NCBI RefSeq assembly: GCF_900113735.1
Contig: NZ_FOQM01000028.1
Coordinates: 44,457-108,456 of the forward strand
DNA from: Bradyrhizobium sp. Gha
GTDB taxonomy: Bacteria > Pseudomonadota > Alphaproteobacteria > Rhizobiales > Xanthobacteraceae
DNA: 64,000 nt
Direction: 5' to 3'
Under the pieces are notes generated by a model. The model did no database searches, had not been told where the DNA came from, and saw only the letters and a program-made list of their open reading frames with translations. The position numbers were made by a program, and so were the translations under genes. This document shows, piece after piece, positions 26,200 through 34,826 of the stretch. The stretch's first letter is position 1; every line of letters begins with the position of its first letter.

Positions 26200-26560
26200 A
26201 AGCCTTTTCAGTAGCCCGCGCCGGCGGTGGAATGCCGGTAGAGACCAAAAAAGCCCGATCCGTCGTTGCTTTAAGTCGCGTCCCCCGTTGAGAGCGGGGT
26301 GCGCCGGTTCGCCTCCGGCTGCCAGTCACGGTTGCAAAGAGTGAAGTCACCTTCGACAAGGCATCCCTTGAGAGAGATGCTGGACGCTCCGGGTTTGCTT
26401 CGTCGTCTGACCTTTCGGTCTCGCGACTTCCGCACTTCCGAAGAGCCCCTCGGCTTCTTCACCCCTTGGCGGCTGTCCGGCCTCTTGTCCGGATACCTAC
26501 CGACTGACACACGACCACAGGCACGTGCGAAATTGGGCAAGAGCGCACATAAGCGTTTTG
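26200..26560 (-). ncRNA. Candidate speF-type leader RNA upstream of ornithine decarboxylase
   Basis: About 550 bases before the decarboxylase hold no credible gene but are rich in pairing segments, such as CCGGACAAGAGGCCGG read on the minus strand, and end in a T-run hairpin at 26247-26272. A structured leader called the speF motif is known upstream of ornithine decarboxylase in alphaproteobacteria. I infer this is that element from position, length and architecture, not from a covariance match. The boundaries are approximate. A minus-strand frame through it (26271-26540) looks like a by-product. Confidence 0.5.
26247..26272 (-). terminator. Possible attenuator hairpin in the polyamine leader
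   Basis: On the minus strand AAAGC, then CGA-CGGA-TCG, then GCTTTTTT form a modest hairpin followed by T residues. It lies about 220 bases before the decarboxylase start. Its strength is moderate, with an internal AA/G mismatch, which would suit a conditional terminator. Confidence 0.4.
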
Positions 26561-26584
26561 ACTCTGCTTCGCAAGAATTTTTTT
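26557..26584 (-). promoter_or_regulatory. Possible promoter of the polyamine leader
   Basis: On the minus strand CTTGCG and CTTATG are separated by 16 bases, a fair match to the alphaproteobacterial CTTGAC-N17-CTATAT pattern, followed by the leader. The match is weak and the coordinates are approximate. Confidence 0.25.
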
Positions 26585-26699
26585 AGGCTGAGAACAGAAT
26601 TGCCTAACATCTGCTTGCGCAGTGTTGCGCGAGCGAGGCGGAGATGAACGCGCGTTAAGTTTTCCGTGTCGTGCGTATGTCTCTCGCGCGCGAGACGCC

Positions 26700-26954
26700 T
26701 CAGCCGCGCTTGAAGAACGGCTCGACGCGCTGAGCCGCGCGGACGAACGCGGTCATGACCAGCACGCCGAGTGCGAACAGCACGGCCTGAAGGATATGCG
26801 CGGCCTGGTCGCCGAGTCCGAGCAGAACCGCGAGCGCCCAGCCGCCGGCAAAGGCCGCGCCGAACACCTCGGCGCCGATCAGGATCGCGGCGCTGACGAC
26901 GGTGATGACGCTCGGCCAGACGATCTGACGGGAAGACGAGGAGGGCGCGTTCAT
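26700..26954 (-). CDS. Small two-helix membrane protein
   Basis: The product from M 26954 is 84 residues (MNAPSSSSRQIVWPSVITVV onward). It has two hydrophobic segments: one around VITVVSAAILIGAEVFGAAFAGGWALAVLLG and another around ILQAVLFALGVLVMTAF, separated by DQAAH, with a basic tail (RRVEP-type, FFKRG). No motif identifies its role. It is divergent from the oligopeptidase gene across 135 bases. An upstream extension to 27074 overlaps the promoter region and was not used. Confidence 0.6.
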   Translation of the reverse strand: MNAPSSSSRQIVWPSVITVVSAAILIGAEVFGAAFAGGWALAVLLGLGDQAAHILQAVLFALGVLVMTAFVRAAQRVEPFFKRG

Positions 26955-27089
26955 GGCGTTGGGGTCCGTGGCTTCGAGGGCCGCAATCTCTCCGAAAAGG
27001 CGGGCGGGAGCAAGGCCAAATGGCCCAAAAAAGCCCCATCGCGTGCTATAGCTGCGCCCAACAAATTGCCTCAAAAAATCGGACTTGCG

Positions 27090-29168
27090 ATGTCAGACCT
27101 CCGCCAAACTACGGACTCCGAGACCAATCCGCTGCTGAAGGCCTGGGTGACGCCGTTTGGGGCCCCGCCCTTCGACGAGATCTCGCCGGAGCACTTCCTG
27201 CCGGCCTTCGAGCAGGCCTTCGCCGATCACGCCGCCGAGATCGCCGCGATCACCAATGATCCGGCGACACCCGACTTCGCCAACACCATCACGGCGCTGG
27301 AGCGCTCCGGCAAGCTGCTCAACAAGGTTGCGGCGGTGTTCTACGACCTGGTCTCGGCGCATTCCAATCCGGCCATCCTGGACATCGACAAGGAGGTCTC
27401 CGTGCGGATGGCGCGGCACTGGAATCCCATCATGATGAACGCCGTGCTGTTTGGCCGCATCGCCCAGCTGCACGAGAACCGCGCCCATCTTGGCCTGACA
27501 CCGGAGCAGCTCCGTCTCCTGGAGCGCACCTACACCCGCTTCCACCGCGCCGGCGCCGGCCTGTCCGACGAGGCCAAGACGCGGATGGCCGAGATCAACG
27601 AGAAGCTGGCCCAGCTCGCGACCGGCTTCAGCCATCACCTGCTCGGCGACGAGCAGGACTGGTTCATGGAGCTTGGGGAAGCCGACCGGCAGGGCCTGCC
27701 GGAGAGCTTTGTCGCCGCCGCCAAGGCTGCGGCAGAAGAGCGCGGCATGGCAGGCAAGGCCATCGTGACGCTGTCGCGCTCCTCTGCCGAGCCGTTCCTG
27801 AAGAGCTCGGCCCGCCGCGATCTGCGCGAGAAGGTCTACAAGGCCTTCATCGCGCGCGGGGACAACGGCAATGCCAACGACAACAACACGGCCATCGGCG
27901 AGATCCTGAAATTGCGCGAGGAGAGCGCCAAGCTGCTGGGCTATCCGACCTTCGCCGCCTACCGGCTCGAGGACTCCATGGCGAAGACGCCGGATGCGGT
28001 GCGTGGCCTGCTGGAGCGGGTCTGGAAGCCGGCCCGCGCCCGTGCGCTCGCCGACCGCGACGAGATGCAGGCGCTGATCACGGAGGAGGGCGGCAATTTC
28101 AACCTCGCGCCCTGGGATTGGCGTTACTACGCCGAAAAACTTCGCCTCCAGCGCGCCAATTTCGACGACGCCGCGATCAAGCCCTATCTGACGCTCGATC
28201 AGATGATCGCCGCCGCCTTCGACTGCGCCACCCGCCTGTTCGGCATCAGCTTCGCCGAGCGCAAGGATGTGCCGGTCTGGCACCCTGATGTACGGGTCTG
28301 GGAGGTGAAGGGTCCTGACGGCAAGCACAAGGCGCTGTTCTACGGCGACTACTACGCCCGGCCGTCCAAACGCTCCGGCGCCTGGATGACCTCGCTGCGG
28401 GACCAGCAGAAGCTCGACGGCGAGATCGCGCCGCTCATCATCAATGTCTGCAACTTTGCCAAAGGCACGGGCAGCGAGCCTTCGCTGCTGTCGCCCGACG
28501 ATGCCCGCACTTTGTTCCACGAGTTCGGCCACGGCCTGCACGGCATGCTGTCCAACGTGACCTATCCCTCGCTGTCGGGCACCTCCGTCTTCACCGACTT
28601 CGTCGAGCTGCCCTCGCAGCTCTACGAGCACTGGCAGGAGCGGCCCGAGGTGCTGCAGCAGTTCGCCCGCCACTATCAGACCGGCGAGCCGCTGCCTGAC
28701 GATCTGCTGCAGCGGTTCCTTGCCGCGCGAAAATTCAACCAGGGCTTTGCCACCGTCGAGTTCGTCTCCTCGGCGCTGGTCGATCTCGAGTTCCATTCCC
28801 AGCCGGCCTCTGCCGCGCAGGACGTCCGCGCCTTCGAGAAACGCGAGCTCGAGAAGATCGGCATGCCCGAGGAAATCTCGATGCGGCACCGGCCGACCCA
28901 GTTCGGTCACATCTTCTCCGGCGATCACTATGCGGCCGGCTATTACAGCTACATGTGGTCGGAGGTGATGGACGCCGACGCCTTCGGCGCCTTCGAGGAA
29001 GCCGGCAACATCTTCGATCCTGCGGTGGCGAAACGCCTGCATGACGACATCTATTCGAGCGGCGGATCGGTCGACCCGGAAGCCGCCTACGAGGCTTTCC
29101 GCGGCCGCCCGCCCGAGCCCGACGCGCTGCTACGCCGCCGCGGCCTGCTCGACGAAAAGGCGGCCTGA
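27090..29168 (+). CDS. M3-family zinc oligopeptidase (peptidyl-dipeptidase Dcp / oligopeptidase A type)
   Basis: The 692-residue metallopeptidase has the zinc site FHEFGHGLHGML, with His, Glu and His near residues 477-481, followed by the downstream Glu region FVELPSQLYEHW. The N-terminus PLLKAWVTPFGAPPFDEI is characteristic of the Dcp/PrlC group. No signal peptide is present, so it is cytosolic and degrades short peptides. ATG 27090 begins MSDLRQTTDSETN; the open frame continues upstream to 26622 but that part has no gene-like features. It is followed after 4 bases by a ZevA-like gene, so a zinc enzyme and a metal-transport pair may be co-transcribed. Confidence 0.92.
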   Translation: MSDLRQTTDSETNPLLKAWVTPFGAPPFDEISPEHFLPAFEQAFADHAAEIAAITNDPATPDFANTITALERSGKLLNKVAAVFYDLVSAHSNPAILDIDKEVSVRMARHWNPIMMNAVLFGRIAQLHENRAHLGLTPEQLRLLERTYTRFHRAGAGLSDEAKTRMAEINEKLAQLATGFSHHLLGDEQDWFMELGEADRQGLPESFVAAAKAAAEERGMAGKAIVTLSRSSAEPFLKSSARRDLREKVYKAFIARGDNGNANDNNTAIGEILKLREESAKLLGYPTFAAYRLEDSMAKTPDAVRGLLERVWKPARARALADRDEMQALITEEGGNFNLAPWDWRYYAEKLRLQRANFDDAAIKPYLTLDQMIAAAFDCATRLFGISFAERKDVPVWHPDVRVWEVKGPDGKHKALFYGDYYARPSKRSGAWMTSLRDQQKLDGEIAPLIINVCNFAKGTGSEPSLLSPDDARTLFHEFGHGLHGMLSNVTYPSLSGTSVFTDFVELPSQLYEHWQERPEVLQQFARHYQTGEPLPDDLLQRFLAARKFNQGFATVEFVSSALVDLEFHSQPASAAQDVRAFEKRELEKIGMPEEISMRHRPTQFGHIFSGDHYAAGYYSYMWSEVMDADAFGAFEEAGNIFDPAVAKRLHDDIYSSGGSVDPEAAYEAFRGRPPEPDALLRRRGLLDEKAA

Positions 29169-29172
29169 CGGC

Positions 29173-29805
29173 ATGCGCGTCTTGCTGGGATGGCTGCTCG
29201 CTGTCGGCCTGTCGCTTGCAGCAGGCGCGGCGAGCGCGCATCCGCATGTCTGGATCACCGCGACCAGCGAGCTGCTCTATGCCGAGGATGGCAGCATCAC
29301 CGGCGTTCGCCACGCCTGGACCTTTGACGACATGTTCTCGGCCTATGCAGTGCAGGGGCTCGAGAGCAAGACCAAGGGGGCCTATACCCGCGAGGAGCTC
29401 GGGCCGCTGGCGCAGACCAATGTCGAGTCGCTGAAGGAATATGCCTACTTCACCTTCGCGAAAGCGGATGGCAAGAAGGAGCGCTTCAACGACCCGGTCG
29501 ACTATTACCTCGACTACAAGGACACGGTGCTGACGCTGCACTTCACGCTGCCGCTCAAGAACCCGGTCAAGTCCAGGCAGCTGGTGCTCGAAGTGTTCGA
29601 CCGCTCCTTCTTCATCGACTTTCAGATGGCCAAGGACAATCCGGTCAAGCTGGTCGGCGCACCCGCCGGCTGCCAGATGAAGCTCGATCGTCCCAGTGAC
29701 GGTTCCGCGACCGCGCAGAAGCTCAACGAGCAGACCTTTCTGGATGGGCCGAATGCCAATTTCGGCATGATGTTCGCCAACAAGATCACGGTGGAGTGCC
29801 CTTGA
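29173..29805 (+). CDS. DUF1007 periplasmic protein (ZevA-like)
   Basis: The 210-residue product begins with a signal peptide (MRVLLGWLLAVGLSLAAGAASA) directly followed by HPHVWITA, a His pair that would sit at the mature N-terminus and could ligate metal. VRHAWTFDDMFSAYA and AYFTFAKADGKKERF are DUF1007 features. In Haemophilus, a DUF1007 protein (ZevA) works with a NicO-type permease (ZevB) in zinc acquisition. Here the next gene is NicO-type and overlaps it. I infer the same pairing. Nickel or cobalt remain alternatives. Confidence 0.82.
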   Translation: MRVLLGWLLAVGLSLAAGAASAHPHVWITATSELLYAEDGSITGVRHAWTFDDMFSAYAVQGLESKTKGAYTREELGPLAQTNVESLKEYAYFTFAKADGKKERFNDPVDYYLDYKDTVLTLHFTLPLKNPVKSRQLVLEVFDRSFFIDFQMAKDNPVKLVGAPAGCQMKLDRPSDGSATAQKLNEQTFLDGPNANFGMMFANKITVECP

Positions 29806-30887
29806 AGCCGCATCTCTCGCCGCTTGGGCGTGGGCTCCTTGCCTGCGCCGCTATTCTCCTCGTCGCTGGCATCGCCGACGCCGCGCTCCACGATGTCCTT
29901 GCGCAAAATCCGTTCGGCGCGCCGAAGCAGGCGTCGCAGCCCGAAGCCGGTGGTCTCATCGGCTGGCTGCTTGCAAAACAGTCGGAATTCTATCGCCAGA
30001 TGTCGTCGACCATCCGAGCGGCCAAATCCGACGGCTCGGCGCTGTGGACGCTGCTCTTCATCTCCTTTGCCTACGGCATCTTCCATGCCGCCGGCCCCGG
30101 CCACGGCAAGGCGGTGATCGCCTCCTATCTCGTTGCCAACCGCGAGACCGCGCGGCGCGGCATCGCGCTGTCATTTGCCTCCGCGTTGATGCAGTCGCTT
30201 GCGGCGATCTTGATCGTCGGCATCTCGGCCTGGATCCTGAACGCCACCGCCAAGACCATGTGCAAGGCGGAAGGCGCGATCGAAATCGCAAGCTATGCCC
30301 TGATCGCGCTGTTCGGCCTGCGGCTGGTTTGGGTCAAGGGCCGTACCTTGCTCCGCGCACTGCAGGTGGCGCAGCCGGTGCCCGCCTTGGCGGGCGTGCC
30401 GCATGACCATCATGATCACCATGGCCATCATCACCACTATCATGGTCACGATCCCGCGCGCACCCATCATCACCACGGACATGACCACGTTCACGACGAG
30501 CATTGCGGCCATTCTCATGGCCCGACTCCGAGCGAGCTCGCCGGCCCCGGTGGCTGGCGGCGTGGCTTCGCCGCGATCCTGACCGTCGGGATCCGTCCCT
30601 GCTCGGGTGCGATCCTGGTGTTGGTGTTCGCGCTCGCCCAGGGCCTGTTCTGGGCCGGCATTGCCGCGACCTTCCTGATGGGCTTGGGCACCGCGATCAC
30701 TGTGGCGGTCATCGCGGTGATTGCCGTCTCGGCCAAGGACGTCGCCGGCCGCCTGAGCGCGGGGCGTGACGGCGGCGGCGCGCTGTTGATGCGCGGTATC
30801 GAACTCGGCGCCGCGACCCTGGTGCTGCTGTTCGGCGCAGGCCTGCTATTCGGCTACATCGCAGCCGAGCGGACGACGTGCTTTTGA
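29796..30887 (+). CDS. NicO-family metal transporter (ZevB/RcnA-like) with a His-rich loop
   Basis: The 363-residue membrane protein starts at GTG 29796 (or TTG 29802), overlapping the DUF1007 gene. It has FISFAYGIFHAAGPGHGKAVIASYL, with the HAxGPGHGK motif of the NicO family, and later GIRPCSGAILVLVFALAQG. A cytoplasmic or periplasmic loop at 30402-30524 is almost entirely His, Asp and Gly. About seven membrane helices are predicted by eye. The family exports or imports nickel, cobalt or zinc, and pairing with DUF1007 favours zinc uptake. Confidence 0.85.
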   Translation: MPLKPHLSPLGRGLLACAAILLVAGIADAALHDVLAQNPFGAPKQASQPEAGGLIGWLLAKQSEFYRQMSSTIRAAKSDGSALWTLLFISFAYGIFHAAGPGHGKAVIASYLVANRETARRGIALSFASALMQSLAAILIVGISAWILNATAKTMCKAEGAIEIASYALIALFGLRLVWVKGRTLLRALQVAQPVPALAGVPHDHHDHHGHHHHYHGHDPARTHHHHGHDHVHDEHCGHSHGPTPSELAGPGGWRRGFAAILTVGIRPCSGAILVLVFALAQGLFWAGIAATFLMGLGTAITVAVIAVIAVSAKDVAGRLSAGRDGGGALLMRGIELGAATLVLLFGAGLLFGYIAAERTTCF

Positions 30888-30897
30888 GGCGAGCTCT

Positions 30898-31056
30898 CGT
30901 TGCCCCGGACGCAAGCCGCAGCGTCCCTTCGACGGTGCGCCTGCAGAGCCGGGGCCTATCTCTGCGCGCGCCAGGAATTGGCCCGCTGGGTGCCGGCTCT
31001 GCGGAGCAGCGCAAACGCGCTGCACCGCGTCCGCGACACTGGGGCTCACACCGGTA
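30898..31056. repeat. Large imperfect palindrome of the CCCCGGACGC / GCGTCCG type
   Basis: The left arm (TTGCCCCGGACGCAAGCC) is roughly complementary to the right end (CGCGTCCGCGACACTGG). An inner pair, GCAGAGCCGGGGCC and GTGCCGGCTCTGC, also matches. The arrangement is that of dispersed intergenic repeats seen in Bradyrhizobium. It lies between the stop codons of the NicO and MAPEG genes and just reaches into the end of the MAPEG gene. Confidence 0.6.
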
Positions 31057-31444
31057 GCAGCCGCTTCAACATCGGCATGAAGAAGATCGCGAGATTGATC
31101 GCAAAGCCGATGCTCCAGAGGATGGAGCGCAGCGTCGGCCGGTTGCCGAGATAGGTCAGGACGTAGGCGACCCGCACGATCAGGAACAGCACCGCGAGCT
31201 CGTCGACCAGGCGCTGCGGCGAGTCCCTGTATTCGGCAAGCAGGATCGCGAAGGCGAAGAACGGAAATGTCTCGATCCCGTTCTGGTGCGCGCCGAGCGC
31301 GCGCTGCGCGATGGCGTCCTGATAGAAGGCGGGATCGCGCGGCCGGGAATTGTCGAAGCCGCGAAACCGAATCCATTTGATCGAGACGATCGTCAAGAGA
31401 TAGAGCAGCAGCGCTCCGAGCACGCACCATTCCGCGAGCGTCAT
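31046..31444 (-). CDS. MAPEG-family membrane protein
   Basis: The 132-residue protein starts at 31444 after a GGAGGAAC ribosome-binding site. It has four membrane helices and the MAPEG pattern RALGAHQNGIETFPFFAFAILLAEY, followed by RVAYVLTYLGNRPTLRSILW. MAPEG proteins include glutathione transferases and leukotriene synthases in eukaryotes, while bacterial members of this type have unclear roles. The ExxN/H-x-x-E core (HQNGIE) is present. Confidence 0.85.
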   Translation of the reverse strand: MTLAEWCVLGALLLYLLTIVSIKWIRFRGFDNSRPRDPAFYQDAIAQRALGAHQNGIETFPFFAFAILLAEYRDSPQRLVDELAVLFLIVRVAYVLTYLGNRPTLRSILWSIGFAINLAIFFMPMLKRLLPV

Positions 31445-31525
31445 CGTTCCTCCCCCGCCTGGAAACGACCCTAGCCAAACACGGCTCATCTTGACAAGTT
31501 CGGACCAACGCGCGACCCAAAGGTC

Positions 31526-32566
31526 ATGACGACCATCGCCGCCCCCATCGTTTCAGCGAAACCGGCAACACAGTCGGCCCGATCGCGCGTCGGCGTGCTG
31601 CTGGTCAATCTCGGCACGCCCGACACCGCCGATACGCCTGGTGTGCGGGTCTACCTCAAGGAATTCCTGTCGGACCCCCGCGTCATCGAGGACCAGGGCC
31701 TGATCTGGCAATTGGTGCTCAACGCCATCATCCTGCGCAGCCGCCCGCGCACCAAGGCGCTCGACTACCGGAAGATATGGAACAACGAGCGCAATGAGTC
31801 GCCGCTGAAGACCATCACGCGGTCGCAAGCCGACAAGCTCGCCGCCGCATTGTCTGCTAGCCCGCATGTCGTGGTGGACTGGGCGATGCGCTACGGCAAT
31901 CCCTCGATCCAGGCGGGCATCGATGCGCTGATCGCGAAGGGCTGCGAACGCATTCTCGCCGTTCCGCTTTATCCGCAATATTCCGCCTCGACTTCGGCGA
32001 CCGTCTGCGACGAGGTGTTCCGCGTGCTGGCCCGCCTGCGCAACCAGCCGACACTGCGCGTGACGCCGCCCTATTACGAGGACGAGGCCTACATCGAGGC
32101 GCTCGCAACCTCGATCGAGGCGCATCTCGCGACACTGCCGTTCAAGCCCGAGCTGATCGTCGCCTCCTTTCACGGCATGCCGAAATCCTATGTCGACAAG
32201 GGCGATCCCTATCAGAGCCAGTGCATCGCCACGACGCACGCGCTGCGCCGCCGGCTCGGCATGGACGACACAAAGCTGCTGCTTACGTTCCAGTCGCGCT
32301 TCGGCAATGATGAATGGCTGCAGCCCTACACCGACAAGACGATGGAGCGGCTGGCGAAAGAAGGCGTGCGCCGCATCGCGGTGGTGATGCCGGGCTTTTC
32401 CGCCGATTGTCTTGAGACATTGGAGGAGATCGCGCAGGAGAATGCCGAGATCTTCAGGCACAATGGCGGCGAGCAGTTTTCCGCGATCCCCTGCCTCAAT
32501 GACAGTGCTCCCGGCATGGACGTGATCCGCACGCTCGTGCTGCGGGAGTTGCAAGGCTGGATCTGA
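31526..32566 (+). CDS. hemH: Ferrochelatase
   Basis: The 346-residue enzyme has the N-terminal VGVLLVNLGTPD, the porphyrin-binding WAMRYGNP, VPLYPQYSASTSATV, the catalytic His in ASFHGMPKSYVDKGDPY and the C-terminal Glu-rich MPGFSADCLETLEEIAQEN. Together these are full ferrochelatase. It inserts Fe(II) into protoporphyrin IX, the last step of haem synthesis. No other haem genes are adjacent. The first 20 residues are variable. Confidence 0.96.
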   Translation: MTTIAAPIVSAKPATQSARSRVGVLLVNLGTPDTADTPGVRVYLKEFLSDPRVIEDQGLIWQLVLNAIILRSRPRTKALDYRKIWNNERNESPLKTITRSQADKLAAALSASPHVVVDWAMRYGNPSIQAGIDALIAKGCERILAVPLYPQYSASTSATVCDEVFRVLARLRNQPTLRVTPPYYEDEAYIEALATSIEAHLATLPFKPELIVASFHGMPKSYVDKGDPYQSQCIATTHALRRRLGMDDTKLLLTFQSRFGNDEWLQPYTDKTMERLAKEGVRRIAVVMPGFSADCLETLEEIAQENAEIFRHNGGEQFSAIPCLNDSAPGMDVIRTLVLRELQGWI

Positions 32567-32567
32567 C

Positions 32568-33557
32568 ATGTCCGGATTTGAGGCGCCCATCAACCGCCGC
32601 GAGTGTCTGGCGCTTGTTGGGGCGATAGCCACGCTGGCGCCCCCCGCACTGGCGCAGCAGCCCGCTCCGCCGCGCCGGCTGGGGGTTCTCTCGGTCACCG
32701 CTGCTGATGATGTGATCGGCCAGCCGCGCCTCGCCGAGGCGCTCGCCTCCCATGGCTGGAAGGATCGAGACAATCTCAACATCGACTGGCGCAGCGGCGC
32801 CGGTGATCGGGCCCACCTCGCGCAGCTTGCCGACGAGCTGATCGCGCTCAAGCCCGACATCCTGCTCGCGCTCGGCACGTCCTCGGTGGAAGAGTTGCGC
32901 CGGCGCACCACGACGATCCCGATCGTGTTTGCGGTGGTCACTGATCCGGTCAGCCAGGGCTTTGTCCGGAACCTGGCCCATCCCGGAGGCAACATCACCG
33001 GCTTCACCGATTACGACGGGCCGCTGGCCGGCAAATGGCTGGAGATGCTGACGCAGGTCACGCCGAAAGTGTCCCGCGTCTTCGTCGTCTACAATCCGGC
33101 AACCGCACCGTTCGCACCGCTGATGCTGCGCACGCTCGAGGACGCCGGGCGTACACTGCACGTGACGGTCGAGCCGGCGCCCGTGCATGATGTCGCTTCT
33201 ATCGCCGCGCTGGCCTCGCGCAAGGACGGCGGTTTCCTGGTGCTGCCGGACTTCTTCGCCATGGCGAACCGCGCACGGTTGCTGGCGGCGATTGAGCAGG
33301 CGCGTCTGCCGGCCGTGTTCTGCATCCGGGCCTTTGTCGACGAAGGCGGGCTGATGTCCTACAGCACCGACAGTGCCGAGCAGTTGGGGCGTGCCGCCGG
33401 CTATATCGATCGCATCCTGAAGGGTGCGCAGCCTGCGGACCTCCCGATCCAGAACCCGACCAAATTCGAGCTCGCAATCAATCTGAAGACGGCCAGGGCG
33501 AACGGCATCACGCTTCCCCCAAGCCTGCTTGCAACCGCGAACGAGGTGATCGAGTAG
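32568..33557 (+). CDS. ABC transporter substrate-binding protein, TrpX-like family
   Basis: The 329-residue protein starts just after the hemH stop. It has a twin-arginine-like leader (NRRECLALVGAIATLAPPALAQ) and then RRLGVLSVTAADD and LAHPGGNITGFTDYDGPLAGKWLEML. GGNxTGFT and the pairing of VFAVVTDPVSQGFV with PGGN identify the ABC_sub_bind (PF04392) group. These are periplasmic binding proteins, often for amino acids or related ligands, with permeases elsewhere. A functional link with hemH is not implied. Confidence 0.85.
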   Translation: MSGFEAPINRRECLALVGAIATLAPPALAQQPAPPRRLGVLSVTAADDVIGQPRLAEALASHGWKDRDNLNIDWRSGAGDRAHLAQLADELIALKPDILLALGTSSVEELRRRTTTIPIVFAVVTDPVSQGFVRNLAHPGGNITGFTDYDGPLAGKWLEMLTQVTPKVSRVFVVYNPATAPFAPLMLRTLEDAGRTLHVTVEPAPVHDVASIAALASRKDGGFLVLPDFFAMANRARLLAAIEQARLPAVFCIRAFVDEGGLMSYSTDSAEQLGRAAGYIDRILKGAQPADLPIQNPTKFELAINLKTARANGITLPPSLLATANEVIE

Positions 33558-33766
33558 TGTTGCAAATTCTTAACGTTTGCCGCTAGGTCTGCGTCTTCTC
33601 GCTTTCAAGGGCTCTTCGTAAATACATAATCGTGAGCGTCCCTTCTCCGCACGCCTTGTGCGGCATGGCGAGAATGCCGACGTGAAAAGCGACCGCTGAA
33701 CCGGTAGGGTCCTGATCCCGACCAATGACAGCGCGGGAGAGACCTTTTTCCCGCCTTGGAGGAGAT

Positions 33767-34771
33767 ATGAGCGGCTTCGATATTTTCGCGATTGTTCTTG
33801 TGTTGCTGGTCATCGTCACGCTGATTGCCGGCGTGAAGACGGTCCCGCAGGGCTACGACTGGACCATCGAGCGGTTCGGCAAGTACACGCAGACGCTGAG
33901 CCCGGGCCTCAACCTGATCGTGCCCTATTTCGATCGCGTCGGTCGCAAGATCAACATGATGGAGCAGGTGATCGACATCCCCGAGCAGGAGGTCATCACC
34001 AAGGACAACGCCACCGTGACGGTCGACGGCGTCGCCTTCTTCCAGGTGTTCGATGCCGCCAAGGCGAGCTACGAGGTCGCCAATCTGACGCAAGCGATCA
34101 CGGTGCTGACCATGACAAACATCCGATCGGTGATGGGCTCGATGGATCTCGACCAGGTGCTGTCGCATCGCGACGAGATCAACGAGCGCCTGCTGCGCGT
34201 CGTCGACGCCGCGGTCTCGCCCTGGGGCGTCAAGGTCAACCGCATCGAGATCAAGGACATCGTGCCGCCGGCTGACCTCGTCGAAGCCATGGGCCGGCAG
34301 ATGAAGGCCGAGCGCGTCAAGCGCGCCGACATTCTGGCCGCGGAAGGCCAGCGCCAGTCGGAAATCCTGCGCGCCGAGGGCGCCAAGCAGGGGCAGATCC
34401 TCCAGGCCGAAGGCCGCCGCGAAGCTGCCTTCCGCGACGCCGAGGCCCGTGAGCGTCTGGCTGAAGCCGAGGCCAAGGCGACGCAGGCGGTGTCGGAAGC
34501 CATCGCCAAGGGCGACGTGGCCGCGCTGAACTATTTTATCGCCGACAAGTATATCAAGGCGTTCGGGCAGTTCGCGGAGGCGCCGAACCAGAAGATCATC
34601 ATGCTGCCGATGGAGGCAACCAGCATGCTCGGCTCGCTCGCCGGCATCGGCGAGATCGCCAAAGCAACCTTCGGCGAAAGCGCGGCATCCGCGGTTGCCG
34701 CCGCGCGCCGCACCAGCTCGGTGCCGCCGACCGGCTCGACGCCGCCCTCGGTCCCGCCGCGGCAGGGGTAA
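33767..34771 (+). CDS. SPFH/stomatin-prohibitin membrane protein (QmcA-like)
   Basis: The 334-residue protein begins at ATG 33767 after GGAGGAGA. A single N-terminal membrane helix (FDIFAIVLVLLVIVTLIAGV) is followed by the SPFH core (VPQGYDWTIERFGKYTQTLSPGLNLIVPYFD) and an Ala/Glu-rich coiled coil near residues 185-245. The tail is Pro- and Ser-rich. These proteins form large oligomeric membrane microdomain scaffolds, often with a NfeD partner. The gene directly downstream encodes such a partner. Confidence 0.9.
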   Translation: MSGFDIFAIVLVLLVIVTLIAGVKTVPQGYDWTIERFGKYTQTLSPGLNLIVPYFDRVGRKINMMEQVIDIPEQEVITKDNATVTVDGVAFFQVFDAAKASYEVANLTQAITVLTMTNIRSVMGSMDLDQVLSHRDEINERLLRVVDAAVSPWGVKVNRIEIKDIVPPADLVEAMGRQMKAERVKRADILAAEGQRQSEILRAEGAKQGQILQAEGRREAAFRDAEARERLAEAEAKATQAVSEAIAKGDVAALNYFIADKYIKAFGQFAEAPNQKIIMLPMEATSMLGSLAGIGEIAKATFGESAASAVAAARRTSSVPPTGSTPPSVPPRQG

Positions 34772-34826
34772 GGAACGGCGCATGATTTTCCGCTAAGGTC
34801 ATGCGCCAATAGAAAGAGGTCGTGTC

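Noticed and set aside
26271..26540. 89-codon minus-strand frame in the polyamine leader
   Set aside because: It has no plausible start context, is Arg/Lys/Ser-rich like a translated structured RNA, and lies wholly in the candidate speF leader.
26622..27089. Upstream extension of the M3 peptidase frame
   Set aside because: It covers the divergent small membrane-protein gene and has no peptidase sequence. ATG 27090 gives the family N-terminus.
27093..29042. 649-codon frame antisense to the M3 peptidase
   Set aside because: The plus-strand protein carries the HEFGH zinc motif and full family length, while the antisense product has no recognisable domain.
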